This document shows, piece by piece, positions 44,881 through 55,122 of a stretch of DNA of 64,000 nt. Made by a program: the position numbers and the translations under genes. Where the stretch lies: assembly GCF_002288925.2 (NCBI RefSeq), contig NW_022098002.1, forward strand, positions 1,617,365-1,681,364, in the 5' to 3' direction. The DNA is from Delphinapterus leucas (lineage: Eukaryota > Chordata > Mammalia > Artiodactyla > Monodontidae). Position 1 is the stretch's first letter, and each line of letters opens with the position of its first letter. A model generated the notes under the pieces. It saw only the letters and a program-made list of their open reading frames with translations, ran no database searches and was not told the origin of the DNA.

Positions 44881-46235
44881 ACCCAGAAGTGTGCGCCTCT
44901 TAGGGTCAACTGCTGAAAACGTTTGGTCAGGAATTTCCCATCGTTTCTGATTCTAACTGAGAGTGTGCTGATTGCAAGCTGGACTTGGAAGGCCAATTAC
45001 TTCTCCCCAGTTCCCCCAAATACACCACATCAGATCACGCTGGAATGTATATGACCAGGGAGCTGTCAAGAGCAAAGTCAGTCCATCCTTCGATTAGTTC
45101 CCATCAGGGACTTAAACAAATAAGAAAACCAAACAGTTCCCACTCCTGAGCAGACGCTGTTGGAACTGGTAGTAGGTCAACAAGAGCATGGCCGGGTCGG
45201 CAAACGCCGACAAGTGAAGAAGCAAATTGCTGCCAACCGTCCAAGCTCAGACCACAATACAAACAAAAGCACATGTACATATAAAATAGAATAACATCAC
45301 GAGCCTCATGCAGCAACAGGACTGAGAAATTACAACTTCATGAAAGACGTAAATGGAGATGCTACACACATACGCATACGTGTGTACATAGATACATAGA
45401 TGGATGATGGGTGGATAGAAGGACAGTTGGATAGAGAGACGGATGGATGGAAAATGTAAAACAGATTGGGGGAAGGCAGCCTGTTTTAACTTTTTGAGGC
45501 TCAAGATGAGATGAGCAAATTTGCAACTCCATGTGCTTCAAGATGGTAGCAAGTGAGAGCCTCTGGGTGAGGTTGGGGGTGCGCGGTAGAGAGAGTCTGA
45601 GTGAGTGGGGGTTAAACAGGCCATTCCAGCCCCTTTGGCAAACTCCCCTCCTGCTGGGACAAGATTGAGGGGCATGGGTGGGGGGGACGATGCAGGCAGA
45701 GGCCGAGCAAAGGGCGAAATGAGGTGACACAAAGCGGGAGAGTCAGCACGAGCACACGTCCCCACCCCGAGGTCCAAGCCTTCCCCTCAAGAAACTTTCA
45801 GGAAAGATCTTCAGTGCCACCCAGTGCTTTCTGGAACAGGAGTTTTCTTTATTTTCCACACCCACTAAGACTGTGCCTCACAACCCCGTGAGCTGTGTGA
45901 TAATATCTCCTGACACATATTATACTTTGCGAAGCATTTCCACACTTGCGGTCTTACTCGGCCTGTGTCTGAAGACAGGCTGCTTCCGTGCCCACCTGCG
46001 GGTGGCGGGGGTTGGGGGGCGGCGGAGCCCTCCCTTCCCTGAAGCTCCACCCGAGGCCCTGGATGTGCAGTGACCCTACCACACAGGGCCTTCCAGGGAC
46101 AATGCCCCAAGGCCCTCAACCTCAGGGCATTTCCTGAAGCCTATTATCTTGTGGTAAAAGAAGGTTCTTTCTTTCTGATAGCTCAGAATTTCCCTCCAAT
46201 TCTCATATTCCTCTCCATGAGACCCATGTAAAGAT
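44881..46235. other. Unique noncoding DNA
   Basis: No gene is seen. A GGAT/GATA-rich simple stretch lies at about 45388-45452. A G-rich patch lies at 46002-46025. Confidence 0.45.
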
Positions 46236-46398
46236 CCTTGCTACTCAAAGTGTGGTCCATGGACCGGCAGCGCCACCATCACCTGGGGTCTTGTTAAAAT
46301 GCAGACTCCCAGGTCCCGGCCCAGACCTGCTGAATCAGGATCTGCATTTTGACCACATCCCAGGGGACTTGTGTGCACGTTACACCTTGAGAAGCTCT
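46236..46398 (+). mobile_element. MER5A hAT-Charlie MITE
   Basis: 'CTACTCAAAGTGTGGTCCAT', 'GGACCGGCAGCGCCACCATC', 'ACCTGGGGTCTTGTTAAAAT', 'CAGACCTGCTGAATCAGGAT' and 'ACCTTGAGAAGCTCTG' match MER5A closely. Terminal repeats are eroded. Nonautonomous. Confidence 0.85.
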
Positions 46399-47040
46399 GT
46401 TATGATAAGTGTTTAGTATACATAGAAATTCTTAATTTTTAGATTTTGTGGATAAATGCAGTATTTATAAGTATTCAGTTCATAGATTTTGTTGTTAGCT
46501 TGCCAGCTTACTGAATACTAATATTCTAGAGGCTTTTGTCCCTTGCAGTAAGTTGGGGAGAGGGTTTTGTTATTGATGGTCACCACCCCTAATCTTATAA
46601 AGGGCACGGATTCTAGAGCCCAGAATCAGTGACAGGGCCTCAGGGAGTATCAAGAAGAGGGAGTGTTAGGGAAAACTGTGGGTATTTTTGCATATTTGAG
46701 ACAAATACCTTAATTCCTACGTAATCTAGGAATTACTAATCTACATTCACAATAATAATATGCACTAAACGAATGCAGCTTTATTTACAGCAGCAGGAAG
46801 ACTAGATTAGGAAGGTCTGCTGTTCATGTAGACCTCGCAAGACTTACAGCTAGAAGGGGGAGCCATTGTTTTTATTTGTCATGGTGCATTTAAAATTTAC
46901 CAAAGGAATTGGATAGTGGGTACGTGAATATCAAGTAACTGATAGAGTGGAAATTCATAATCGCAAAATTTGAAGCATCCAGGGAGGGAAGCAAATGACT
47001 TTGCCTCAGCACGTGTACACAACACACAGTAAAGATGCAC
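46399..47040. other. Unique noncoding DNA
   Basis: No gene is seen. 'GGGCACGGATTCTAGAGCCC' near 46602 could be a MIR head scrap. Confidence 0.45.
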
Positions 47041-47044
47041 GGTT

Positions 47045-47335
47045 ATATACCCAGGAGTGGGATTGCTGGATCATACGGTCGCCAGGTGCGGGGAGGGGGG
47101 GGATGGACGGGGAGTTTGGGGTTAGTAGGTGCCAACTATTACATATAGAATGGATAAACAACAAGGTCCTACTGTATAGCACAGGGAACTATATTCAATA
47201 CCCTGGGATAAAACATAATGGAAAAAAATATAAAAAAAGAATGTATATATGTGTATAACTGAGTCACTTTGCTGTACAGCAGAAATTAACACAACATTGT
47301 AAATCAACTATACTTCAATTAAAAAATAAATTTAA
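47045..47335 (+). mobile_element. Artiodactyl/cetacean-type L1 3' end with 5' inversion
   Basis: 47100-47335 reads sense: 'GGGGAGTTTGGGGTTAGTAG', 'TAGAATGGATAAACAACAAG', 'CTGTATAGCACAGGGAACTA', 'GCTGTACAGCAGAAATTAAC', 'AATCAACTATACTTCAATTA', A-rich tail. 47045-47080 reads as the complement of the L1 ORF2 end ('TATACCCAGGAGTGGGATTG', 'CTGGATCATACGGT'). A 5' part in reverse orientation is the known mark of twin-primed L1 insertion. TGCACG occurs at 47036-47041 and 47344-47349, a possible trace of the target duplication. Confidence 0.8.
47090..47121 (+). other. G-quadruplex motif in L1 3' UTR
   Basis: Four G runs: 47090-47093, 47095-47102, 47109-47112 and 47118-47121, with loops of 1, 6 and 5 bases. 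This fits the G3+N1-7 rule. A G-rich tract in the 3' UTR is a conserved trait of mammalian L1. Confidence 0.75.
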
Positions 47336-47924
47336 AAAATGGGTGCACGTCGGTCCCGTCGGGCAGTCCAGGCCTCTTGTGGGAAGGTGGGGCTCTCATC
47401 CACTTCTCTTCCTTATCCAAGGCTCTTAGCCTAGTGTTTGACACACAGAACGTGCTCATTAAATACTTTTGAATTTTAATAACTCAAAGTCATCTTTCAG
47501 AGAGTTTTGCTAATCTGTCCAGAGAAGAACTGACACATCTTAGAAACATTTAGCTGGACACAGCCTCCAAAAGCAAAGGAGCTTCAAACTGTGGCCCTAG
47601 ATCTCTCCTTCCAGGCCCCTCACACTGACCCCCTGAAGATAAAATGCCTAAAAATCTGCCTGGCAGAGCAGCAAGTCCGTGAGTATCTGTTGAACCGGTG
47701 AGCAAGTGAATTTATCTTTTTAAATCCCTTCACTTGCCCGCCTTGAGAACTGGAGTCCACTGGCTATAGCCGGACATCAGGCTGCTGGGTGCTCGCAGAC
47801 GCAGGTGAAGTCTGGCCGAAGTTACAACCGGGACCAGATCATCTTCTCAAAAGAAGGGTAATACAGAGGTAACCAGAAGCTGAAAAAGTAAATTGTTATT
47901 CTACACAAATTTATTACTCAGAAC
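47336..47924. other. Mostly unique noncoding DNA
   Basis: 47395-47475 ends in 'GACACACAGAACGTGCTCAT' and 'TAAATACTTTTGAA', a likely L2/MIR tail. Otherwise nothing is recognised. Confidence 0.45.
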
Positions 47925-48420
47925 AGAATTCGCATCCTTGGAAAAGACTTTCTTGATAAAAATAAATAAACTTAAAAAATTGTAATATATGATTATTGTA
48001 GAAAATGTATAAAATACAGCAAAGTCTAAGAGGAGATTGAATTTCCTCATACCCATCACTGGGAGATGGCCATGGTTATTATTTGGATATAATTTCTTGT
48101 AATCTTTTTTCCATGCAAAACACATTTATAAAATCAGAATCATTGCATTACTGATTTTATGTTGTAGCCCTTTGATCTAACATCATAGCATGAAATATTT
48201 TCCAATACTAATAAACATTCTTGGCAAATATCACATCGATGATGGCACATGAGCATAAACAAAATATATTTAAGAGCTCCCTAGTGTTGCTCTTCTAAAC
48301 AACAACGGAGTAACTGTCCCTGCAAGTCTCGTCTGCATTTCTGATTATTTTCTTGGGGTAGTTTCCTAGAGAGTAGAAACGGCTTTCAAAAGGACAGCAG
48401 CTCACTCATGACTTCGGGTG
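47925..48420 (-). mobile_element. Old L1ME-type fragment, antisense
   Basis: 'GGTTATTATTTGGATATAAT', 'TGAAATATTTTCCAATAC', 'CTGATTATTTTCTTGGGGTA' and 'GTTTCCTAGAGAGTAGAAAC' resemble the complement of an old L1ME 3' region. Much diverged. Confidence 0.5.
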
Positions 48421-50640
48421 AGGCTGGAGAAAAGCAGTGGTTGGGACCATTTCAGGCCACATTTGAGGGGCACACGCCCGCCAGGCCGGGCCTTACAGGG
48501 ACCTGGGGACCTGCACTCAGGCCCATCAGATTGCTGAGTTTCTCTTGAAGAGTTTCTTAAATATCCTGGCTTCTAAAGGAGAGAGAAGTTCTCCAATATT
48601 TACTCCTTTAGCTAAGGGAAAAGGGGGAGAAAAGTATACTATTCCTTGAAAGAGAAAGTAATATATTTTCCAGCAATGTGATCTCATCCCTCACATCTTT
48701 GAAGGACTAGTGTTAATCCGAAGTCCGTTCAAGTTAATAAAGTATGCCTTTCCCTTACAATGACCTTTTGCTGGAGGTATTTTAGGTTTGTTTTTATAAA
48801 TAGTTCTTAATTAAATGAGAAACTCGTTATAAAATTATTGTAAAAGTCAGTCATCCTGTGTCAAAGGATATAGAGCAAAAGCTGGCTTCTACCCAGTTTA
48901 GAAAACGCATCGCCCTTTTGAAATGAAATTACTTCAATCGATTTTAGTAATAATGCGTTACTTATGTATGGATGTATGGATGTGATATAATACACACACA
49001 GGTGTCCGTGTACAGTAATGTATAATTACATACAGAAGTATGTAGTTATTTGCAGTTTACAGAACATTTTTCAGCCAGGATTCCTTATGAGATTCATAAT
49101 AACAGAACCCTGGGCATGCTACATGCTGCTTCACTTTTGCTGGTGAGAATAAGGAAGCTTTAGGTTCACTAAGTCGTCCACGGTCACCTGCCTGGTTCAC
49201 TAGCGACTAGATGCCACCTTCCCCAACACCCCGACCCCTAACGGCTACTCAGATTCCCTAAGACCCTTTGTGGACGTGGGAACCGATTAATCAATCTTGG
49301 TTTCAGTTTCATCTTGCAGAACACGAAGGTGGCTCTCTCCCCACCGCTTGTAGAGAAATTAGGAACACAAGTGAATTAGTCTGAACACTGAACACACACA
49401 CACACACACACACACACACGCCCTTCCTATTTTCAGAAAGGATTTGAGGTGGTTGATACCCACATTAGGGGCAATAATAATTTCACTGAAAAAGACAACA
49501 GCAAAAAACGTTTAAAAATTACAGAATCTGTACGATTTATTACACACTGCATGTTCAGAGCCTGGAGTGCTATCAAAATGAGAATTTTCCTTCTCATCAG
49601 TGAAATTTCAAAAATCAGTGTAGTTCAGAAAATGCAGCTGTGGTCTGCATTGATAAGAGTGTGAAATAAGTAGGTTGCAAAAGAAAAAAGACCCTGGCTG
49701 GACCTGGGAAATTGAGGAGGAGTGGTCCTATGGATAAAACAGAAGCCACAGAATACAAACCCAGGGGCCCAAGTTCCCAAAGTCCACCTCAGAAAGTCAC
49801 CTGCAGGGGCACCCCTGAAAGCTTTAATTTTCCTGCGCCTCGTTTCGTCATCTGTGACAAAGAAGCAAACGTGTTTATGGGTTGTTGTTCAGGATGCGGA
49901 CAGTTTATATGAGGCTGTTTTGTTAAATCACCTCTGCAACTTTACCCAGTGAAATCTTTTAAAATAGTAATCCTTGGAGAAAATTAATACAACGTGAAAT
50001 ACACTGCAAATATAAAGTGCGATGTAAACGCTTCGCGATGAGAACACAGATGAGGTCTGCAAATTGCCGGTTCTTCCTCTGACTCAGCCACCGCAGACTG
50101 AGTTTTGGCAACTGTGATCTTGCAAAGTATAGATTAAAAAAAAATGAACAGAGAACCTTTCTGACAGATGTTACCCCTCCCAGCAACACCTGATGTGTAA
50201 GCCTCAAATAATGGCAGGACACAGCTGGTTCCTGAGCCGTCAAGTCGGGGACAGGCCCGCCTCCCCACCCCCCATCACTTCAGCCTCGAGGGGCAGCCAG
50301 GGCCCCGTCCCTGCTCGGTCCTGGTGGATCCTGATGGCCCCGAATCCTGCTGGGCTGAGAGCGTGACTCCAAGCTGGTTTCCTAAAGGCTTTCTGGACAG
50401 GTGACTTCAAAGGCACACCCCCAACGCTGGAGCTGCGTTTTCACATTGTAGCTTTCCAGATATGTCTTGGTTTAAATTTCCAGAAGGGGATTCTTCCTCT
50501 CTCCCTCCCTTTCTTTTCTGTCTTTCAAAAGGAAAAAATAGCATCTCTGAGTGACCATTTTGTCCTTGCTGCTTGCTGTAGGATCGCTGGTAGCTCAGGG
50601 GGGACGGCTCCCCAATTTTAAACAGGGGAACATTCGAATT
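48421..50640. other. Unique noncoding DNA
   Basis: No gene is seen. About 48660-48960 is AT-rich and repeat-free. A diverged MIR-like piece may lie near 49080-49210. Confidence 0.45.
49392..49419. repeat. (AC)14 microsatellite
   Basis: An uninterrupted AC run of 28 bases. Confidence 0.96.
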
Positions 50641-50649
50641 TTAGTCAAT

Positions 50650-50867
50650 AAAGAGAAGAACTAAATGTCCCCCAAACAAACATATATGTGTGTGTGTGTG
50701 TGTGTGTATACTCACTATAATGTGTATATACACAATAAAAATAAACTATACACTGCCATGTGCACATACATATGTATACAATAAAAGAACTAAATATCCC
50801 CAAACGCCATGTACACACACATGTGCGTATGCATGTGTATATATGTGTTACATAATGTTTGGAGAAC

Positions 50868-50918
<51 letters not shown>
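50650..50918. repeat. Compound TG/CA repeat with a duplicated flank
   Basis: A TG run (50687-50707) and an AC run (50872-50918, about 23 units) are linked by TATA/CATA-rich DNA. The flank AGAACTAAATGTCCCCCAAAC near 50657 recurs as AGAACTAAATATCCCCAAAC at 50786, about 129 bases on, so a segment was duplicated in tandem. Confidence 0.85.
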
Positions 50919-50920
<2 letters not shown>

Positions 50921-51087
50921 AGGTCTGCTCTGGTTCCCCTGTCAGATTTTCTGAATAAGCTCTGAGACTCACTGGAATCAAGCCTCTCCTTCATCCTGGT
51001 GCTGAGATTTGACCTGGTCCCTTCCTGCCTGCAAACGGCCATCAGGACCCACCAACCCCTGAGCCGTCCATCCAGCGGGCCTCCACC

Positions 51088-51238
51088 CGGTGACACAAGG
51101 GATCATTGTGGGGTGGACGCCTTAAAAATCGCCTGATGCCTGGGCCCCAGGAGGAGGGATTCCGATGCGGTCTGGACCCCGCATTCTTCAGTGTTTTCCC
51201 CAAGTGTTGAGAGGAGCGGCTGAGGTTAAGAACCACTG
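51088..51238 (-). mobile_element. MER20 hAT-Charlie MITE
   Basis: 'CTTAAAAATCGCCTGATGCC', 'TGGGCCCCAGGAGG' and the terminal 'GGTTAAGAACCACTG' match MER20. The right terminal repeat is good and the left is eroded. Orientation is nominal for a near-symmetric element. Confidence 0.65.
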
Positions 51239-53990
51239 GCTATGTCTTACCTGCGATTCCCTTCCCCCATATTCTCACCCTTTCTGTACCCCAAGACCAA
51301 AGAGGACAAGTCACAAGAACCCAGGCGGGCCGACTCCAGTGGCGAGACGCTCACCTTTGAGCTCGGGGGCCCTTCGGGTTGACCAGCCTCCCCACTTCCC
51401 AGGTCGTGGACTTCTGTGCTGACCAGGCCACACAGGCTCCCGCTGCACCGTCGGGCCTGGTGGCACCAGCGCTGTTGCCTCTCGTCCGTTTTCTCCCCAG
51501 AGCCCGCGGAGGCCTCGGGGACCCCACGGGCTGGTGAGGCAGCCTCTGGGCCCGTCGGAAGCTGCGGACATCAGCCACGCTCCCTCGGGGACCAGCCCGG
51601 CCGCCCTGCCAGCACTGCCCCACTCCCCCCTGTGCTTTGATTTTAAATCCAGCCGCTCTTGCGCAAAGGTGGCCTCTCAGGGCACTTGCTCCACCCTCAA
51701 CGGGTCCCCACAGCCCCGGGTTCGAGGTGTAATGGGAGAAGGAGGGAGGAACAGGGAGAAGCCCTCGGTCTGAGCAGCAGGCACCTCCTCCCTTCCTGAC
51801 TGATGCCGCAGGCTGTCAAGGCGGCCAGCGTGCATGCGTGCGTGTGCACGTGTGCCTGCCCCCGGCGTCCACGCTCTCAGTGCTGGGGAGCTCTGCCGTC
51901 TGCGATACTAGCTGTGCCTGGATTTCTCTTGTTACCACGTGCCCCCCACCAGTCCCCCGTGCCCCCCCCACCGGTCGGGGATGTAGTGAGGATGCTGCAG
52001 CCTAATTCCTGAAATGATTTTAAATGTGTGCAAGGGAACCATTCCACAAGACTCCAGTGTCGTCCAACTCCCGCTCGGATGAGGCACCACCCCAAAACCT
52101 GCCCTGGGGGGCTGATCAAGTGTTCTGGACGCCCCCCCGGATGGCAGGTGGGCAGGCCCACGGTAGGATGTCTGGGCCAAAGGAGGCCTGGACTCCCTCG
52201 CAGCCCGCAGGGCTTTGTGCTGTCTTCACAGCTGGGACCAGCGTCCGGCTTGGGCAGCATGATGGGAATAGACGTAAGTCCCCTGGGGGCAGGGGGGCCT
52301 TCTTCCATAATCTGATTGGATGTCTCGTGCCTGGAGAGAGAGATGGACACCAAGGCCAGCACAGCCCTGGGCACCCTGGTGGCAGTGGAGACGCTGCCTG
52401 ACGGCTGCCAAGGCCACTCAGGGATCTGCTGGCCTCCGGTACGATGCACGGGAATTCAGAAGGCGGGGACGAGGGAAAGGTCCACTCTGGTGACGCCCGC
52501 GTGATTGGAGTCCCCAGACAGACCCAGTCTCTGGAAAATAACCCGCTGATCCCTCGCCTCTTTTCAAAGGCGATCTAGAAGAAGCTTCTGGACTCAGGCA
52601 GCGTTAGTTTACGGCCGATTTCAGTTGTCAGTTGGAGGCTCGTGTTTCACAGGCCACATGTGTAAATGCTCACTCCCTCACTGTTTATGAAGAGGCAGGG
52701 CCTGAGCTTTCCGAGAGGGCCCTGGCTCCTCTGCAGGGCCCGCCGGCTGGTGGGAGCCGGGGGCGGAGGAGGTCAGCGCCCCCTCCTACAGGAATCTTGG
52801 AGCTCGCCGGAAACTTCCAGCACGTGGGTGGTACATGTATCAGCTGACGGGGAAAGCGAGAGCGTGAAGGCGGCCACCCAAGACTTCAGGTCACCGCTGA
52901 CACCCCTGTGGGAGCTCAGATCTCAGCGCTGGGAGGGCACCTGCCAGCCTGGCCAAAACAAATCAGCCCTGCTAGGGGTGCAGTGCAAAGGAAGGGGCTG
53001 AGGCCCGGGGAGCTCAGGGTCGCACTTAAACCAGCTCAAGTAACCGGACTACGACGAGGCGATGCCCTGGGCGTTGTGGGCAGACGAAGGGCCGGGGCCG
53101 CGCTGCAGATCTGGGGAGCATCCCGGCCGAGGTCTAGAAACAAGCCGGCTGGGTTTCAGCCTTGCTCCGGGGTCCTCTGCAGGCAGGATATCCCACCACT
53201 CTTTGTTGTCTTTAGGCCTGACAGTCCATCTGGTTTTGATTCAGGTGGCCTCAGGCTTGCCTCAGAGGTGAAAAGGGTGCGCGCTTAAATTGAATTTCTC
53301 ACAAATTTCAAACCAGAAGGATCCCAGTCTTCCCACACAAAGCCCGTTCTGCTGCACAGCCCCCAGCCCTGGGAGCCTGGCATAAATCAGTTTCACCTGT
53401 TTGGCTGAATGAGCCCGTGTGAGTCTAACGAGTCGGACCAGCACAATCAGACAGTGTGTGCGCGCTTGAACCAGAGAGAGCAGCGTGGTGACCTCTCACT
53501 GACCTCCCAGCACCTCTGCCCCTGGCGGGGACCATGGCTCTGGGTCCTGGTAGGGCAGGACTGGGTCCCTGGAGCCGTCTCGGACTGGGTAGTTCTGGAT
53601 ACATAACGGGGTCCTCTAGCCCAGCTGAACAGTATTGGGGGAGAAGGCGGCTTTGTATCTAAAGGGGGGACATATCTGACTCTGAGCCGGTAAAATTAAA
53701 CTGTCCCTTGAGGCTGCCGCATCAGGTAGCAGGGCTTCAGAGGAGAAACATTTAGACTTTGCCCCCTCATCTCAGAGGTCAGGCAGCCCTCAGCCGTCAA
53801 GCTGGTGGGAGGCGTCGGAGCGTCTTGGTGGGCTGCCTGGTGGAACGGGCACACCTGCCGAGAATGTTCCTGCACGGAGGGACGTCCCTCCGTCCAGGGG
53901 CTGCCCGGGCACCCTCGGGAGCTGCTCTTTGTCATCACAGCGACTTCTGATTAAACACCACAAGTGAAAGGAACGAAGAGAAGTTGGATC
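51239..53990. other. GC-rich unique DNA with a CpG-dense patch
   Basis: No repeat or exon is recognised. Frames of up to 190 codons overlap on both strands, as expected at this GC content. The CpG-dense part is listed separately. Confidence 0.45.
51310..51600. other. CpG-dense patch (CpG-island-like)
   Basis: By hand count 51301-51600 has about 23 CpG in 300 bases at roughly two-thirds GC, an observed/expected ratio of about 0.65. Density falls off on both sides. Such patches often mark promoters or exons, but no TSS, ORF or gene is linked to it here. Confidence 0.5.
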
Positions 53991-53998
53991 CTCTAACA

Positions 53999-54241
53999 CA
54001 GGGGCCGACAAACTCCGGCTGGTGGGCCAAAGCCAGCCCACAGCCTGTTTCCGCCTAGAACGTTTTACTGGTCCCCCCCCCCCCCGCACACACACACGTG
54101 CACATACACGCACACACGCACCACTAGCCACGTGTTGTCCATGGCTACTTTCCCAAGCACAGAGTCAAGTAGCTGTGACACTGACTGCAAAGCTGAAAAT
54201 ATTTACAGTCTCATTCTATACAGAAAAGCTTGCCAACCCTG
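53999..54241 (+). mobile_element. MER1-like hAT-Charlie MITE, both ends present
   Basis: Left end CAGGGGCCGACAAACTCCGG and right end AAGCTTGCCAACCCTG form the inverted termini. The 8-bp flanks CTCTAACA (53991-53998) and TTCTAAAA (54242-54249) agree at six sites, as a decayed hAT target duplication. A poly-C run and a CA-rich tract at about 54070-54120 were gained inside. It lies opposite in orientation to the copy at 25870. Confidence 0.78.
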
Positions 54242-54249
54242 TTCTAAAA

Positions 54250-55020
54250 GGTGGTAGTTTTCCTTTAAAAGATGCTGCTCTCTGAACTGACCCAGGAGAT
54301 AGGAGGCCACCGGAGGGCCCGGTGGCCACACAGCCATTTAATGGGCTCTGTGGGGAGTTTGGGGATATACTTACACCTCCATTGGCTCCTCTCTGTGAAA
54401 AATGCCCCCCTTTAACCTCAGCGATTCCTAGGTGCTCTAGGAGGTCAACGATAAAAGAGGCCTCACATCACGGATAATCTCCTTGGCAACTTCTTGGGTG
54501 TTCTGGAGCTTCGTCTTCTGTCTCTGTGGGGCTCCTGTTCAACAGGTCCTGGGCTGCTCCGAGTACAATCCTGTCGCCTTCATGTGACAACACGACAGGT
54601 CCTGCCTGGAGCACAGCAGCTGCACTGCACGCACCAGCCACGGAAAGAGCCATGGACGTGGGCGCCTTCCCGGCGTGGTCTGGCGTGGCAGCCATGGACG
54701 TGGCCAAGTCAATGCCGATGTCGCTAAAACTCCTATTCCTTCTCGCCACCTCATCCACTAGCTCCCTCTTTTCAGAATGAAGCTTTAGTTTGCAGCCGCA
54801 AAGGCTAAATTAACCTGACACGGCAAGCAAAGCTCTACCGTGGCCGGAATGTGAGAGAGGGGGTGGGAATTAGTGGACGCCTGAGTTCCGTTCCGCCGCT
54901 GCCTCACCACACGGCGTTACAGCAAGGAGTTTACTCAAATAGAACATTTTTAAAGTCATCTGCTATACAGCCCTTTCTCCTTCTTTCTAGAATTATATTT
55001 TAAGGAATTCAGGTAGAAAA
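54250..55020. other. Unique noncoding DNA with one open minus frame
   Basis: No repeat is recognised. The minus frame that ends at 54468 is discussed as a finding. Confidence 0.45.
54468..54800 (-). other. Unrecognised open frame, possible exon or chance
   Basis: The minus frame is open for about 105 codons from a TAA near 54800 to TGA at 54468, with an internal ATG giving 96 residues. The N-terminal part is charged (KRELVDEVARRNRSF), the middle is Ala/Ser-rich, and the end is acidic. No known domain, signal peptide or membrane segment is seen. A weak TTAATTTAG acceptor-like word lies at the upstream edge. A plus-strand frame also spans it. Chance in GC-rich DNA is the simplest reading. Confidence 0.15.
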
Positions 55021-55122
55021 AAATGATACACACATACACATGCATATGTGTGTGTGTTTCATGTATATATGTTTTATGTATGTGTGTGTGTGTGTGTATA
55101 TATATATATACACACATATATT
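55021..55122. repeat. TG/TA-rich simple repeat
   Basis: CACATACA, then GT, then TATATATA and CACACATATA blocks. Confidence 0.9.

Noticed and set aside
52024..52449. Overlapping frames up to 190 codons in GC-rich DNA
   Set aside because: Frames occur on both strands at once with no start or splice context and no motif. High GC lowers stop frequency.
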